Shown here: piece by piece, positions 47,859-57,264 of the stretch | Layout of the letters: every line of letters starts with the position of its first letter | How positions within the stretch are numbered: position 1 is the first letter of the stretch | Source of the DNA: Rhodococcus sp. 1163 | GTDB taxonomy: Bacteria > Actinomycetota > Actinomycetes > Mycobacteriales > Mycobacteriaceae | Length of the DNA: 64,000 bases | Reading direction: 5' to 3' | Assembly (NCBI RefSeq): GCF_002091985.1 | Contig: NZ_MKKX01000024.1 | Coordinates: forward strand, 122,742 to 186,741 | Made by a program: the position numbers and the translations under genes | The notes under the pieces: model-generated | The model's database searches: none | What the model was told of the DNA's origin: nothing | The model's input: the letters and a program-made list of their open reading frames with translations, nothing else

Positions 47859-48914
47859 GTGGCGCGCGCACTCGGAGACCGAAGGATTCCCGTAATTCTC
47901 GTCTCGGGATTTCTCGGCGCAGGCAAGACGACGTTGCTCAATCACCTGCTTCGCCACAATCGAGGAATTCGCATCGGAGTCATCGTCAACGACTTCGGCT
48001 CCATCAATATCGATTCGATGATGGTTGCCGGTCAAGTCGATTCGATGGTGGCCCTCGGTAACGGGTGCATCTGCTGCGCCGTGGACATCGAGGAGATGGA
48101 TTCGATGTTCGACCTTCTGTCCGAGCCCGCGAGGGCGCTCGACGTGATCGTCGTCGAGGCCAGTGGCATTGCGGAGCCGAGAAGTCTCATTCGAATGGTG
48201 CTGGCCAGCAACAATTCTGCGATCGTCTACGGCGGCCTAGTCGGAGTCGTCGATGCAGTCGAATTCGGCGGCACCGTCGAACGGCATCCCGAGATCGAAC
48301 AACACCTCCGCCTCGCAGACCTCGTGGTACTCAACAAGACCGACCGACTCGACGATGCCGAGACGGCTGCGGTTCTCGATAGTGTCCGCGAGAGAGTCGG
48401 AGACGTCCCGATCGTGGTGACCAGACATGGCCGCGTCGACGCAGCGTTGCTTTTCGATGTTCCGACTCGGGCTGACGATAGAAGCTCGGCACGGCAATTG
48501 TCGTTCGACGAGGTGCTGTACGAGGACGAGGATCCAGGCGATCACTCGCGGCATCTGCATGCCGCCTATACGACTACGAGCTTCGAGACCGAAGAGCCGA
48601 TGGACCCGCGCCGCTTCATCGAGGTGATGGAGAATCCGTCGGGAGAGGTCTACCGTGCCAAGGGTTTCGTGTATTTCGGTGTGGATGGCTACGCGGGAAA
48701 ATATGTACTCGGTACGGTCGGTCGGCACATCCGACTCGAATCGACCGCGTGGGGCCGCGGCGAGCGAAGAGCGACCTCGCTGGTGTTGATCGGAACGGAT
48801 ATCGACGAAGAGTTGGTCGAGGTCCGCCTGCTCGACTGCATCCGCCGGGCCGGGGACCCGACCGATCGACCGGCGATGCTGCCGGTTCATCGATACACGC
48901 CGAATCCAGCGTGA
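47859..48914 (+). CDS. CobW/G3E-family GTPase
   Basis: 351 residues. P-loop GFLGAGKTT (about 17-25), the metal-binding CxCC motif (NGCICCA, about 67-73), an EASG switch and the base-specificity NKTD. The C-terminal CobW domain starts near 250. G3E GTPases act as metal chaperones (zinc, cobalt, nickel). No zinc-uptake regulator site or cobalamin gene is seen nearby, so the metal is unknown. GTG at 47859 lies 11 bp after the amidase stop. Confidence 0.88.
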   Translation: MARALGDRRIPVILVSGFLGAGKTTLLNHLLRHNRGIRIGVIVNDFGSINIDSMMVAGQVDSMVALGNGCICCAVDIEEMDSMFDLLSEPARALDVIVVEASGIAEPRSLIRMVLASNNSAIVYGGLVGVVDAVEFGGTVERHPEIEQHLRLADLVVLNKTDRLDDAETAAVLDSVRERVGDVPIVVTRHGRVDAALLFDVPTRADDRSSARQLSFDEVLYEDEDPGDHSRHLHAAYTTTSFETEEPMDPRRFIEVMENPSGEVYRAKGFVYFGVDGYAGKYVLGTVGRHIRLESTAWGRGERRATSLVLIGTDIDEELVEVRLLDCIRRAGDPTDRPAMLPVHRYTPNPA

Positions 48915-48935
48915 ACTGGCGCTCCGATGCAGCAG

Positions 48936-49349
48936 TCAGAGACCGACCCATTCCGAGGTACCGGTGGCGAAATGCTGACGCTTCCAGATGGGAACTTCGG
49001 ACTTGATGCGTTCTACGAGCGTGGCGCACGTCGCGAAGGCCTCCGCGCGATGTGGGGACGCGACCGCGGCGACGAGCGCGATATCGCCGACGACCAGGTC
49101 CCCGACGCGATGTACTGCCGCGACGGGCAACCCTGACTCCGCCGCCACTTCCGCGCAACAGGCGCGGAGGAATTTCTCTGCATCGGGATGCGCCTGATAT
49201 TCGAGTGCGGAGACGGCTTGTCCGCCATCGTGATTGCGCACCACACCGCTGAAGAGTACGACTGCGCCGTGCTCCGGCCCGGAGACTGCGGCCTCGACGA
49301 TGTCGATATCGATCCTATTCTTCGAGATCTCTGCCAAAGGCTCGTTCAC
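48936..49349 (-). CDS. moaE: Molybdopterin synthase catalytic subunit MoaE
   Basis: 137 residues with the MoaE signatures GAVVLFSGVVRNH, LEYQAHPDAEKFLR, HRVGDLVVGDIA and the catalytic-site lysines in IKSEVPIWKRQ. With thiocarboxylated MoaD it adds sulfur to cyclic pyranopterin phosphate. The ATG overlaps the stop of the moaC-mogA fusion gene by 4 bp, so the three minus-strand Moco genes are an operon. Confidence 0.93.
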   Translation of the reverse strand: MNEPLAEISKNRIDIDIVEAAVSGPEHGAVVLFSGVVRNHDGGQAVSALEYQAHPDAEKFLRACCAEVAAESGLPVAAVHRVGDLVVGDIALVAAVASPHRAEAFATCATLVERIKSEVPIWKRQHFATGTSEWVGL

Positions 49350-50344
49350 GGCAATTCGCCTTCCTGTGTTTCGGCATGCAGACCATCACCGGCAACCTGC
49401 GCGAGCAGATGGTCGAGGATCGGCCCGAGAACCGAGAGTCCGTCCTTGACGCCCCCGGGTGACCCAGGCAAGTTCACGATGACGGTCGTTCCTGCAAGCC
49501 CGGTCAGTCCACGACTCAATGTCGCATGAGGAGTGACGGTGGTCCCCTTGGCCCGAATCGCGTCGGCGATCCCGGGGAGTTCGCGATCGAGAACTGCTCG
49601 CGTCGCCTCCGGAGTGGCATCGGTCGGTGATACGCCCGTACCCCCGGTGCTGATCACCAGTGACGGCGCACCGGTCAAGGCGTCGTCCAGGCCGGATGCG
49701 ATATCGGCGTCGGCAAATACCAGCGGCCCGCGAACAGTGAACTCACGCTCCTGCAACCACCGCACTATCACCGGTCCAGTGGTGTCTTCGCGGGTACCTC
49801 GCGCACCACCTGTCGACGCGACGAGTACAACAGCAGATCTAGTTCCAGCGCTGGGTGTTTCGTGGTCCTTCTCGACGCCCCTAGACCATCGCCCATGTTT
49901 TCCGCCCTCTTTGCTCAGCAGGCGCACATTGTTCATGGTTGCGGACGGGTCGACGGCCTTGACCATGTCGTGCAGGGTGAGACCGGCGACTGCGACGGCC
50001 GTCAGCGCCTCCATTTCCACTCCCGTCGGACCGGTGGTCTTCGCCGTTGCCTCGACAGTGATCGTCGTGTCGGTGAATCCGAAGCGCACATCCACCGAAG
50101 ACAGTGCCAGTTGATGGCACAGCGGTATCAGCTCCGAGGTCTTCTTGGCCCCGGAAATACCCGCGATTCGAGCCGTGGCCAACACATCTGCCTTCGGCAT
50201 TCCATCAGCGCGGACGAGGGAGACAACTTCGGCAGTGGTGACCAGTTCGCCTGCAGCGACTGCTATTCGGGTGGTGTCGGACTTGTGTGACACGTCGACC
50301 ATGCGGGCGCGGCCTTCGGAATCGACATGGGAAAAACTTGTCAT
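49346..50344 (-). CDS. Fused MoaC (cyclic pyranopterin monophosphate synthase) and MogA/MoaB-like domain
   Basis: 332 residues. The N-terminal MoaC domain (about 1-160; ARMVDVSHK, ELIPLCHQL, GVEMEALTAVAVAGLTLHDM) is followed by a short linker and a MogA/MoaB domain (about 170-325; GGARGTREDTTGP, ISTGGTGVSPTD, NLPGSPGG). The first makes cyclic pyranopterin phosphate; the second adenylates molybdopterin. Fusions of this kind are known in actinobacteria. ATG at 50342-50344 overlaps the moeA stop. Confidence 0.92.
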   Translation of the reverse strand: MTSFSHVDSEGRARMVDVSHKSDTTRIAVAAGELVTTAEVVSLVRADGMPKADVLATARIAGISGAKKTSELIPLCHQLALSSVDVRFGFTDTTITVEATAKTTGPTGVEMEALTAVAVAGLTLHDMVKAVDPSATMNNVRLLSKEGGKHGRWSRGVEKDHETPSAGTRSAVVLVASTGGARGTREDTTGPVIVRWLQEREFTVRGPLVFADADIASGLDDALTGAPSLVISTGGTGVSPTDATPEATRAVLDRELPGIADAIRAKGTTVTPHATLSRGLTGLAGTTVIVNLPGSPGGVKDGLSVLGPILDHLLAQVAGDGLHAETQEGELP

Positions 50345-51528
50345 AACGGCACCACTGTCACTTCGGACCCTGCGGTCATCTCGGTCACTTCGACGGGCAC
50401 ATCCACCAACACGTCTGCCCATGCCATCGCGGCAACGAGGTGCGAACCTGCTCCGGCGATCAATGTCACGGTTTCTCCCTCCAGCTTCCCTCTCGAAAAC
50501 TGCCGTTTGCCTGCGACGGAGGTGACGTCTGTCGCCAACTTCGCCACCCGGGTCGGCACCGGCGGTAAGCCTGCAGCGTCACGAAGCACATCACGTGCGA
50601 ACACCAGAAACGAGACAACGGTGCTCACTGGATTACCCGGAAAGTTCAACACGGGAACGCCGTCGACGACGGCTGTACCTTGAGGTCCGCCTGGCTGCAT
50701 CCGTACCGGCCCGAATTGTCCGCCCAGTGGGAGCAACACATCCTTCACGACCTCGAAATCGCCCATGGACACCCCGCCGGAGGTGATGATGAGCTCGGAT
50801 TCGGCGGCGGCAGCGGTGACGATTCGAGTAAAGTCCGCAGGCTCGTCCGAGCTGCGGTGTACGCCCGTGACTTCGGCGCCGTTGCTCCGAAGATGAGATG
50901 CCAGTGCGATGCCGTTGGAATCGAAAATTTGGCCGAGCCGAAGCGACGAGCCCGCCTCGACGAGTTCGGCGCCGGTGGTGATCACGGCAACTCGTGGACG
51001 ACTGCGAACCTGCGTGTGAGACAAGCCGACTGCGGCAAGGACTGCAATGTGACGAGGTTCGAGAAGCTGGCCTGCGTGGATCAGCGTGGTACCGGCGATG
51101 ACGTCGCTGCCCTGCTCGCGAATGTAGTCACCGGGTTGCCGGGACACCTCGATCGTGACGGAATGCTCGTCACCCGCAGTCGTGTGCTCGACGGGCACGA
51201 TGGTGTCCGCACCTTCCGGGACCGGGGCGCCGGTCATGATCTTGACGCTGGTCCCGGGTTGCACTGCACTCGGCCCCGTCGCTCCCGCGGCCACTGTGCC
51301 CGCAACCTCGAGGGTCACCGGAACCGTGGTGATCGCCGACGAGTGGACTGCGTATCCATCCATCTGCGAATTCCTGAACAGTGGAAGATCGACCGGCGAA
51401 GCGACGTCGGCGTAGGCCACACGGCCCAGTGCATCGCTCAGCAGGACCGACTCCGCGGTGCGTGTCTTCAAGGGATCGAGTAGGCGTCGAACGTGAGCGG
51501 CGTGGTCCTCGACCGAGGCCGCGCTCAT
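50341..51528 (-). CDS. moeA: Molybdopterin molybdenumtransferase MoeA
   Basis: 395 residues with FRNSQMDGYAV (about 51-61), MTGAPVPEGADTIVPVE, the MogA-like core TSGGVSMGDFE, and LNFPGNPVSTVV. It inserts molybdate into adenylated molybdopterin. It is first in the minus-strand operon moeA, moaC-mogA, moaE and is divergent from moaA (175 bp). Confidence 0.93.
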   Translation of the reverse strand: MSAASVEDHAAHVRRLLDPLKTRTAESVLLSDALGRVAYADVASPVDLPLFRNSQMDGYAVHSSAITTVPVTLEVAGTVAAGATGPSAVQPGTSVKIMTGAPVPEGADTIVPVEHTTAGDEHSVTIEVSRQPGDYIREQGSDVIAGTTLIHAGQLLEPRHIAVLAAVGLSHTQVRSRPRVAVITTGAELVEAGSSLRLGQIFDSNGIALASHLRSNGAEVTGVHRSSDEPADFTRIVTAAAAESELIITSGGVSMGDFEVVKDVLLPLGGQFGPVRMQPGGPQGTAVVDGVPVLNFPGNPVSTVVSFLVFARDVLRDAAGLPPVPTRVAKLATDVTSVAGKRQFSRGKLEGETVTLIAGAGSHLVAAMAWADVLVDVPVEVTEMTAGSEVTVVPL

Positions 51529-51702
51529 GCTCCGCTCGCCTTCGGGGCCGACGTGGCGCGGGTCTTCATATAGTCGATCCTAGGCGTGCGTGTTTTCGAA
51601 ATTGGAGACGGCCGAGGCCCCCCGTTCTGTGAGGAACGGCATACTGGACCACGTAGCGTTGTCGGAGCGAGGATTCGCTCTAGTTTCACGAGGAGGGTGC
51701 AC

Positions 51703-52809
51703 ATGACCGTCAGCAGTGTCGTCGGACTCGGTATCCCCTCGGTGAAGGGCCCCGAATCTTCCAATAACGCCGAATCTTCGAAGAGCCCTGCGGTGTTCTC
51801 GGTGGACGACCGGCCCGAGGTACCGGTTCTGATAGACCGGTTCGGCCGGGTGGCGCGCGATCTGCGGGTGTCCATCACCGAAAAGTGTTCGCTCCGTTGT
51901 ACATATTGCATGCCTGAAGAAGGTCTGCCTGTCATTCCGGCCGAGAACCTGCTCACTGCCGAGGAGATCGCGCGAGTAGTATCCCTCGCGGTACATCGGC
52001 TCGGGGTCGAGGAAGTGCGCTTCACCGGGGGTGAACCGCTGATGCGGGCCGATCTGACCGACATTCTCGCCCGATGCGCACAGCAAGTGCCCGGCATTCC
52101 TCTTGCGATGACCACCAACGCCATCGGTTTGGAGCATCGGGCGGAGAGCCTCGTCGCAGCCGGACTGAGCCGAGTCAACGTCTCGCTCGATTCCATCGAC
52201 CGCGCGCATTTCGCCGAACTCACCCGACGCGATCGTCTGCCGTCCGTCATGGCGGGAATCCGGGCAGCGAAGCGAGCCGGGTTGAACCCTGTCAAAGTGA
52301 ACGCCGTACTCATGCCGGAGACGCTGCACGGTGCAGGCGACCTGCTCGAGTGGTGCCTGAACGAAGGCGTGGCCCTTCGATTCATCGAGCAGATGCCGCT
52401 AGACGCCGATCATGAATGGGCTCGTTCCAACATGCTCGACGCGCAGCAACTGCTCGATGTGCTCTCCACCCGTTTCGACCTGACCGAGGTCGGTCGCGAG
52501 GATCCGTCTGCGCCGGCCGAGGAGTGGGCAGTCGACGGAACCGACGCCACCGTGGGCATCATCGCGTCCGTCACCAGGTCGTTCTGCTCCGACTGCGATC
52601 GAACTCGGCTCACCGCCGAAGGAACAGTGCGGTCGTGTCTGTTCAGCGACGAGGAAACCGACCTGCGGGCGGCCATGCGCGGGGGAGCAACCGATGACGA
52701 ACTCGCTGCACTGTGGCGGGGCGCAATGTGGAACAAATGGGCAGGACACGGAATCGACGCCGAAGGTTTCGTTCCTCCGACGAGAAGTATGGGAGCTATA
52801 GGTGGTTGA
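51703..52809 (+). CDS. moaA: GTP 3',8-cyclase MoaA (radical SAM)
   Basis: 368 residues. The radical SAM cluster is C62-x3-C66-x2-C69 (CSLRCTYC), then FTGGEPLMR. The second cluster ligands are in CSDC...SC near the C-terminus, and the protein ends SMGAIGG, the GG tail needed for activity. It converts GTP to 3',8-cyclo-7,8-dihydro-GTP. ATG at 51703 has AGGAGG upstream. About 40 N-terminal residues precede the core. No Moco riboswitch was seen upstream. It overlaps moaD by 8 bp. Confidence 0.94.
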   Translation: MTVSSVVGLGIPSVKGPESSNNAESSKSPAVFSVDDRPEVPVLIDRFGRVARDLRVSITEKCSLRCTYCMPEEGLPVIPAENLLTAEEIARVVSLAVHRLGVEEVRFTGGEPLMRADLTDILARCAQQVPGIPLAMTTNAIGLEHRAESLVAAGLSRVNVSLDSIDRAHFAELTRRDRLPSVMAGIRAAKRAGLNPVKVNAVLMPETLHGAGDLLEWCLNEGVALRFIEQMPLDADHEWARSNMLDAQQLLDVLSTRFDLTEVGREDPSAPAEEWAVDGTDATVGIIASVTRSFCSDCDRTRLTAEGTVRSCLFSDEETDLRAAMRGGATDDELAALWRGAMWNKWAGHGIDAEGFVPPTRSMGAIGG

Positions 52810-53044
52810 GGTTCGTTACTTCGCCGGTGCGGCGGACGCGTCGGGATGTGCCGTCGAGACTTTCGATCTGCCCGTGGGCAGCGATCTCGCGGCGTTGAAA
52901 GCTGCGGTAGCTCACAGGCACGGCGGAAAGGTGGCCGATGTTCTGCGCGTGTCTGCGTTTTTGATCGGTGACGATCTCACGCGCGATCCCACCGCGACGT
53001 TCGGTGACCGAGTCGACATCCTGCCACCGTTCGCAGGCGGCTAG
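52802..53044 (+). CDS. moaD: Molybdopterin synthase sulfur-carrier subunit MoaD
   Basis: 80 residues of the ubiquitin-like fold ([14 protein letters not shown]... [10 protein letters not shown]), ending in the GG tail that is thiocarboxylated. GTG at 52802 overlaps the end of moaA by 8 bp, so translation is coupled. It pairs with MoaE encoded on the other strand at 48936. Confidence 0.92.
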   Translation: MVEVRYFAGAADASGCAVETFDLPVGSDLAALKAAVAHRHGGKVADVLRVSAFLIGDDLTRDPTATFGDRVDILPPFAGG

Positions 53045-53053
53045 CCCGAGGGC

Positions 53054-53899
53054 TCAGTTCTCGGTGGTCCACCAATCGTCGAACGGTGTGACGGGAACCG
53101 CGCGCTTGTGCCTGGAGTTCAAGAACATCCTTTCCAGTTTCTCGGCAACCTCCTCGGTCACGTCCTTGCCTTCGAGGTAGTCGTCGATTTGCGCGTACGT
53201 CACACCCAGGGCCTCCTCGTCGGGGAGTGCTGGACGATCGTCCTCCAAATCCGCAGTGGGCACCTTCTTCCACGTGCTCTCCGGTGCATCGAGTTCTCGC
53301 AGCAGCTCGGCCCCCTGACGCTTCGTCAGTCCGGTAAGAGGTGTGATGTCCACTCCGCCGTCGCCGAATTTGGTGAAGAATCCGGTGATCGCCTCGGCAG
53401 CATGATCAGTGCCGACCACGACGTAGCCGAGTTCGCCTGCGAGTGCGTATTGCGCCACCATGCGTTCGCGAGCCTTGATATTGCCGCGCACGAAGTCGCG
53501 AACCTCGTCGTTGCCCAGGGCGTCCGCCACCGAGGCGGCGGCTGCGTCGGCCGATGCTTTGATATTGACGGTCACGGTCCGGTCGGGATCGATGAACGAC
53601 AGCGCGATGGATGCATCGTCCTCGTCGGCCTGCACACCGTAGGGGAGACGCACAGCAAGAAATCCGGCTTCGGCGCCTTCGCTGCGAAGTTCGGTGACCG
53701 CGCGTTGAGCCAGCTTTCCGGTCAAGGTGCTGTCCTGACCGCCGCTGATGCCGAGCACGAACCCTGTGGCAGGTGTCGAACGGAGGTAGTTCTTGAGAAA
53801 GTCGACGCGTCGGGTGATCTCGGAGGCAGGGTCGATGGTCGACTGGACCGCGAGTTCACGTTGGATTCGAGTGCGCAATTCCGAACGGATGAGAGACAT
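53054..53899 (-). CDS. nadE: Ammonia-dependent NAD+ synthetase
   Basis: 281 residues. The PP-loop ATP motif SGGQDS is at 52-57, then [19 protein letters not shown] and the C-terminal substrate loop. There is no N-terminal nitrilase (glutaminase) domain, so it uses ammonia. Many related actinobacteria instead carry the long glutamine-dependent form. ATG at 53897-53899; a GTG one codon upstream is also possible. It is convergent with moaD (9-bp gap). Confidence 0.9.
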   Translation of the reverse strand: MSLIRSELRTRIQRELAVQSTIDPASEITRRVDFLKNYLRSTPATGFVLGISGGQDSTLTGKLAQRAVTELRSEGAEAGFLAVRLPYGVQADEDDASIALSFIDPDRTVTVNIKASADAAAASVADALGNDEVRDFVRGNIKARERMVAQYALAGELGYVVVGTDHAAEAITGFFTKFGDGGVDITPLTGLTKRQGAELLRELDAPESTWKKVPTADLEDDRPALPDEEALGVTYAQIDDYLEGKDVTEEVAEKLERMFLNSRHKRAVPVTPFDDWWTTEN

Positions 53900-53935
53900 C
53901 ACGCCATCTTAGGTGCGCTCCGTACACTGCACGTG

Positions 53936-54700
53936 ATGACAGCGAAGACCTTTTCGAAGTCCGATCGCAGTGCCCACCCTGACTTCTTCGCAGCCGAGGC
54001 CGCCGGGCTTGCATGGCTACGGGCGGGCGGCGGCGCGACCGTCGATGTGCTGGACGTCGGACCGACACATATCGATCTGGCCCGACTGGATCTCGGATCG
54101 CCGACGCAGGCCGCGGCCCGCGCGTTCGGGGCTGGGCTTGCCACCGTTCACAGTAGCGGAGCTCGTGGGTTCGGTTGTCCTCCAGATGGTTTCGATGGTC
54201 AGTTATTTATCGGGGCAAGGCCGATGTCGAGCGTCGAGCACCCGTCGTGGGGCTCGTTTTACGTCGAGGAGAGGGTTCGTCCGTTCCTGCGGGTAGCGCT
54301 GGAGGTGGGAAACGTGACGCAGAGTCAGGCGGCTGATATCGAGCGTGCGTGTGAGCGAGTTCGTGCGGGCTGTGTCGACGACGGCGAGCCGCCGAGCCGC
54401 ATTCACGGAGATCTGTGGACCGGAAACGTCATCTGGACCGATTCCGCCGCGGTGATGATCGATCCGGCAGCGCACGGCGGCCACCGTGAAACCGATCTGG
54501 CAATGCTGGAACTGTTCGGCTGTCCACTTCTGACGGACATCGTCGACGGCTATCAGTCGGTGTTTCGACTGCGCGAGGGCTGGGAGACGCGTATTCGGTT
54601 GCACCAGTTACACCCTTTGGCCGTGCACGCAGCGGGACACGGCCCGTCGTACGGTGCGGCACTTCACCGTGCTGCGGAGGCGGTGGAGCTGCTCTCCTGA
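53936..54700 (+). CDS. Fructosamine-3-kinase family protein
   Basis: 254 residues with the aminoglycoside-kinase-like fold. The catalytic loop is HGDLWTGN (157-164) and the metal-binding segment IDPAAHGG (175-182), then RETDLAMLELFG. The family phosphorylates fructosamines or related sugar-amines; a bacterial substrate (ribulosamine or similar) is not certain. ATG at 53936 lies 36 bp from the divergent nadE start. The last 37 bp overlap the 3' end of the convergent TetR gene. Confidence 0.82.
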   Translation: MTAKTFSKSDRSAHPDFFAAEAAGLAWLRAGGGATVDVLDVGPTHIDLARLDLGSPTQAAARAFGAGLATVHSSGARGFGCPPDGFDGQLFIGARPMSSVEHPSWGSFYVEERVRPFLRVALEVGNVTQSQAADIERACERVRAGCVDDGEPPSRIHGDLWTGNVIWTDSAAVMIDPAAHGGHRETDLAMLELFGCPLLTDIVDGYQSVFRLREGWETRIRLHQLHPLAVHAAGHGPSYGAALHRAAEAVELLS

Positions 54701-55278
54701 CGGGTTGCTCGACGGACCAGGTCTTCCCAGCCGTCGGCAAGCCGTTGCTTCGACATGCCGAGGTCGCGGAATTGGTGCAGGACGAGTGTTGCTTCGAGCG
54801 GTGTCAGGAGTCCGTAAGCGAGGAGTTCGAGGTCGCCCTCCATGTGGGCAGTTCGGAGGAGGTTGAGAACGTGCGTGTAGTTGACCCTGTGTGCAGGTGC
54901 GGAATATCGCAGTTCAGGTGAGTTTTCGGCTGCGCGCATGACCTCTCCTTGGACTTCGACGAGGTTCAAGCGGGCGCGCCCGAACGCGACCAATCGGTCG
55001 ATCGGGTCTGCCCCTGGGCCCAGCGGTGGGGGACCGAACAGGAAGCCGTGTTGCAGCTCCTTCTCGGTGTGGTCGACCAACGCTTGCATGAGTCCGGATC
55101 GGCTTCCGAAGCGGCGGAAAACTGTGCCTTTGCCCACACCGGCTCGGGCGGCCAGTGCGTCCATCGTGACAGCGTCCGCCCCGACTGTGGCGACGAGTTC
55201 GGTGGCCGCGTCCAGTAAGAGGCGGCGGTTACGTGCGGCGTCGCAGCGCTCGGTTTCCTCGCCGGCGATGGGGAGCAT
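54664..55278 (-). CDS. TetR-family transcriptional regulator
   Basis: 204 residues. The N-terminal helix-turn-helix (about 14-60; LLLDAATELVATVGADAVTMDALAARAGVGKGTVFRRFGSR) is typical. The ligand domain is not recognised. ATG at 55276-55278; GTG at 55290 is a second option. It is divergent from the FMN reductase gene (116 bp), its likely target, as in Rv3055-Rv3054c. It overlaps the fructosamine-kinase gene 3' end by 37 bp. Confidence 0.85.
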   Translation of the reverse strand: MLPIAGEETERCDAARNRRLLLDAATELVATVGADAVTMDALAARAGVGKGTVFRRFGSRSGLMQALVDHTEKELQHGFLFGPPPLGPGADPIDRLVAFGRARLNLVEVQGEVMRAAENSPELRYSAPAHRVNYTHVLNLLRTAHMEGDLELLAYGLLTPLEATLVLHQFRDLGMSKQRLADGWEDLVRRATRQESSSTASAAR

Positions 55279-55394
55279 GAAATCGGTCACAAGCGACACC
55301 ATACCTGCTCCCGGAACAGAAGTGGACCGGAGTCCGCTTGCGATGGTAGGAATGCACTTACACCCGCAGTCCAACTTCCGAAGGAATTTCTTTC

Positions 55395-55961
55395 ATGTCG
55401 CAAGCGCACTTACTCGTTCTCGTCGGCAGTCTTCGCGTCGACTCCGTGAACAAGCAGATTGCAGAGACCGCCGCCGCGCTCGTGCCCGAGGGTGCCGACG
55501 CGCTCGTGTACGAAGGACTTGCGGATGTGCCGTTCTACAACGAGGACCTCGACGTCGAGGGCAAGGTGCCTGCGGCTGCACTGAGTCTGCGTGCAGCAGC
55601 CGAGGGGGCCACCGCGTTTCTCCTCGTCACTCCTGAGTACAACGGCACCATTCCCGCGGTCTTGAAAAACGCCATCGATTGGCTGTCTCGTCCGTATGGG
55701 GTGGGTGCCGTACAAGGAAAGCCGGTTGCTGTCATTTCCGCCTCGCCGAGCGGTAACGGAGCCAAGTGGGCTCATGACGACACCCGTAAGTCGGTCGGCA
55801 TCGCGGGCGGAAAGGTTCTCGAGGACGTCGTGCTCACCATCGGCGGCACCATGGACAAGTTCGGTTCCGCGCATCCCCGTGAAAACGCAGAGGTGTCGGC
55901 ACAGATTTCCGCTGTGGTGGCCGAGTTGGTCAAGGCATCGCACGAGCTCGTCGACGCCTGA
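55395..55961 (+). CDS. NADPH-dependent FMN reductase
   Basis: 188 residues of the flavodoxin-like FMN reductase family. The phosphate loop is GSLRVDSVNKQIA (about 11-23), then FLLVTPEYNGTIPAVLKNAIDW (about 76-97), the flavin contact. These enzymes reduce FMN, quinones or other electrophiles with NAD(P)H. ATG at 55395. Divergent TetR suggests induction by a small molecule. Confidence 0.87.
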   Translation: MSQAHLLVLVGSLRVDSVNKQIAETAAALVPEGADALVYEGLADVPFYNEDLDVEGKVPAAALSLRAAAEGATAFLLVTPEYNGTIPAVLKNAIDWLSRPYGVGAVQGKPVAVISASPSGNGAKWAHDDTRKSVGIAGGKVLEDVVLTIGGTMDKFGSAHPRENAEVSAQISAVVAELVKASHELVDA

Positions 55962-56012
55962 TTCGAAGCGCGCCGATCCCGGAGCGAACTGCTCGGTGGA
56001 GGCGTCGTGGCC

Positions 56013-56041
56013 GAGCCCCCGAATGTTGTGTTCGGGGGCTC
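56013..56041 (+). terminator. Terminator after the FMN reductase gene
   Basis: GAGCCCCCGAA (56013-56023) pairs perfectly with TTCGGGGGCTC (56031-56041), seven-base loop; only a weak T-rich tail follows (TCTGCTG). Confidence 0.7.
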
Positions 56042-56223
56042 TCTGCTGCCTACGGGTCGCAGATTTCACCCTTCGGGTGCAGCGTGTCGACTTGCGGTTG
56101 CATGGACGGCTCTTTGGCGGCTGCGCGGCGTATGCGCACCAGGAAAAGTTGTGATGCACGACACGCCGAAGGGCCTCGACTTTTGGTCCATCTCGAGAGC
56201 GTGACCAGCGAATGTCATGCATG
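56042..56223. other. Intergenic region upstream of the nrdHIE promoter
   Basis: No gene or clear site is seen here. The regulatory sites lie downstream, from about 56232. Confidence 0.4.
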
Positions 56224-56259
56224 TTGTTCGCAACATCTCGTGTTCTAGCTATAAGTCGG

Positions 56260-56275
56260 ACACTAGGTGTAGTGT
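56260..56275. promoter_or_regulatory. NrdR-box candidate upstream of nrdH
   Basis: ACACTAGGTGTAGTGT: a perfect 6-bp inverted repeat (ACACTA/TAGTGT) with a four-base centre, the length and outer bases of NrdR boxes. A weaker partner AACA-N5-TGTT lies upstream (56232-56244), roughly three helical turns away. NrdR is the repressor of ribonucleotide reductase genes. The site is 199 bp before the nrdH start, so the transcript would have a long leader. Confidence 0.55.
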
Positions 56276-56329
56276 CTGAACAACCGAGAGGCCACAACGC
56301 TCCCCGCCAAGAAAACCGGTACGGAGCCC

Positions 56330-56440
56330 GTGAAATCCCGCTCGGAACTGCTCGAATCCGGGTTCGTATCCGGAATCGACACACAGACGAAAAAGAAGTC
56401 CGAAAAGCTATTCCGCAGTGCATCACGAGCATCTCGGTGA
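56330..56440 (+). CDS. Possible 36-codon small ORF in the nrdHIE leader
   Basis: GTG at 56330 with GGAG five bases upstream opens a 36-codon frame ending TGA (56438-56440). The product is basic and Ser/Lys-rich with no known family. It lies between the NrdR box and nrdH. It may be a leader peptide or chance. Confidence 0.25.
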   Translation: MKSRSELLESGFVSGIDTQTKKKSEKLFRSASRASR

Positions 56441-56474
56441 ACTCCGCGATGCTGGACAGTGAGAAGGGAACCCC

Positions 56475-56708
56475 ATGAGCGTCACCGTCTACACCAAGCC
56501 CGCTTGCGTTCAGTGCAATGCCACCTACCGCGCCCTCGACAAAGAGGGTATCGAGTACTCGATCATCGATATTTCACAGGACACCGAGGCCCGTGACTAC
56601 ATCATGGCGCTCGGCTACCTGCAGGCGCCGGTCGTCGTTGCCGGCGACACTCATTGGTCGGGATTTCGCCCCGATCGCATCAAGTCGCTCACCGCAAGCG
56701 TTGCTTGA
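56475..56708 (+). CDS. nrdH: NrdH redoxin
   Basis: 77 residues, glutaredoxin-like with the CVQC active site (11-14) and the NrdH C-terminal WSGFRPDRI. It gives electrons to the NrdEF reductase and is itself reduced by thioredoxin reductase. ATG at 56475 has GAGAAGGGAA upstream. First gene of nrdHIE. Confidence 0.94.
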   Translation: MSVTVYTKPACVQCNATYRALDKEGIEYSIIDISQDTEARDYIMALGYLQAPVVVAGDTHWSGFRPDRIKSLTASVA

Positions 56709-56731
56709 ACAGAAGACGGAGATGAGCAGGT

Positions 56732-57211
56732 GTGACGTTCACCGGTCTCGATTCGGCTCGGCTTCCTGCCTCGACGCACCCACTGGTGTACTTCTCCAGT
56801 GCGTCGGAGAACACTCATAGATTCGTCACCAAGTTGGATCTTCCGTCGAGTCGGATACCGATTCACCGGCCGGACGAATTTCGGGTGGATCAGCCGTACG
56901 TTCTGATCGTCCCGACCTACGGCGGTGGCACCACATTTGCCGGCCGTGACACCAACTACGTTCCCAAGCAAGTGATCAAGTTTCTCAACGACAAGCACAA
57001 CCGGTCCTTGATCAGAGCAGTCATCGCAGCTGGTAATACCAACTTCGGTGACTCGTTCTGTTTTGCGGGCGATGTCATCTCACAGAAGTGCGCTGTTCCT
57101 TACCTTTATCGCTTCGAACTGATGGGGACCCCCGAAGACGTAGTTCGTGTTCGGGACGGTCTCGGCGATTTCTGGGAGCGGGAGTCGCGACGAGCGGCGC
57201 ACACCTACTGA
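56732..57211 (+). CDS. nrdI: NrdI flavodoxin-like protein
   Basis: 159 residues. FMN-binding [11 protein letters not shown] (about 22-32), PTYGGG and [10 protein letters not shown] are the family loops. NrdI supplies the oxidant that makes the Mn(III)2-tyrosyl radical cofactor of NrdF. GTG at 56732. Confidence 0.93.
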   Translation: MTFTGLDSARLPASTHPLVYFSSASENTHRFVTKLDLPSSRIPIHRPDEFRVDQPYVLIVPTYGGGTTFAGRDTNYVPKQVIKFLNDKHNRSLIRAVIAAGNTNFGDSFCFAGDVISQKCAVPYLYRFELMGTPEDVVRVRDGLGDFWERESRRAAHTY

Positions 57212-57264
57212 CATCAGTACGAGTTCAGCAGTACAAGACGCACGAAGAAAGTGGAGCACCCGCC

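Noticed and set aside
51529..51702. Moco riboswitch upstream of moaA
   Set aside because: Only a short CCGTTC/GAACGG hairpin is seen; the Moco RNA motif pattern is not recognisable.
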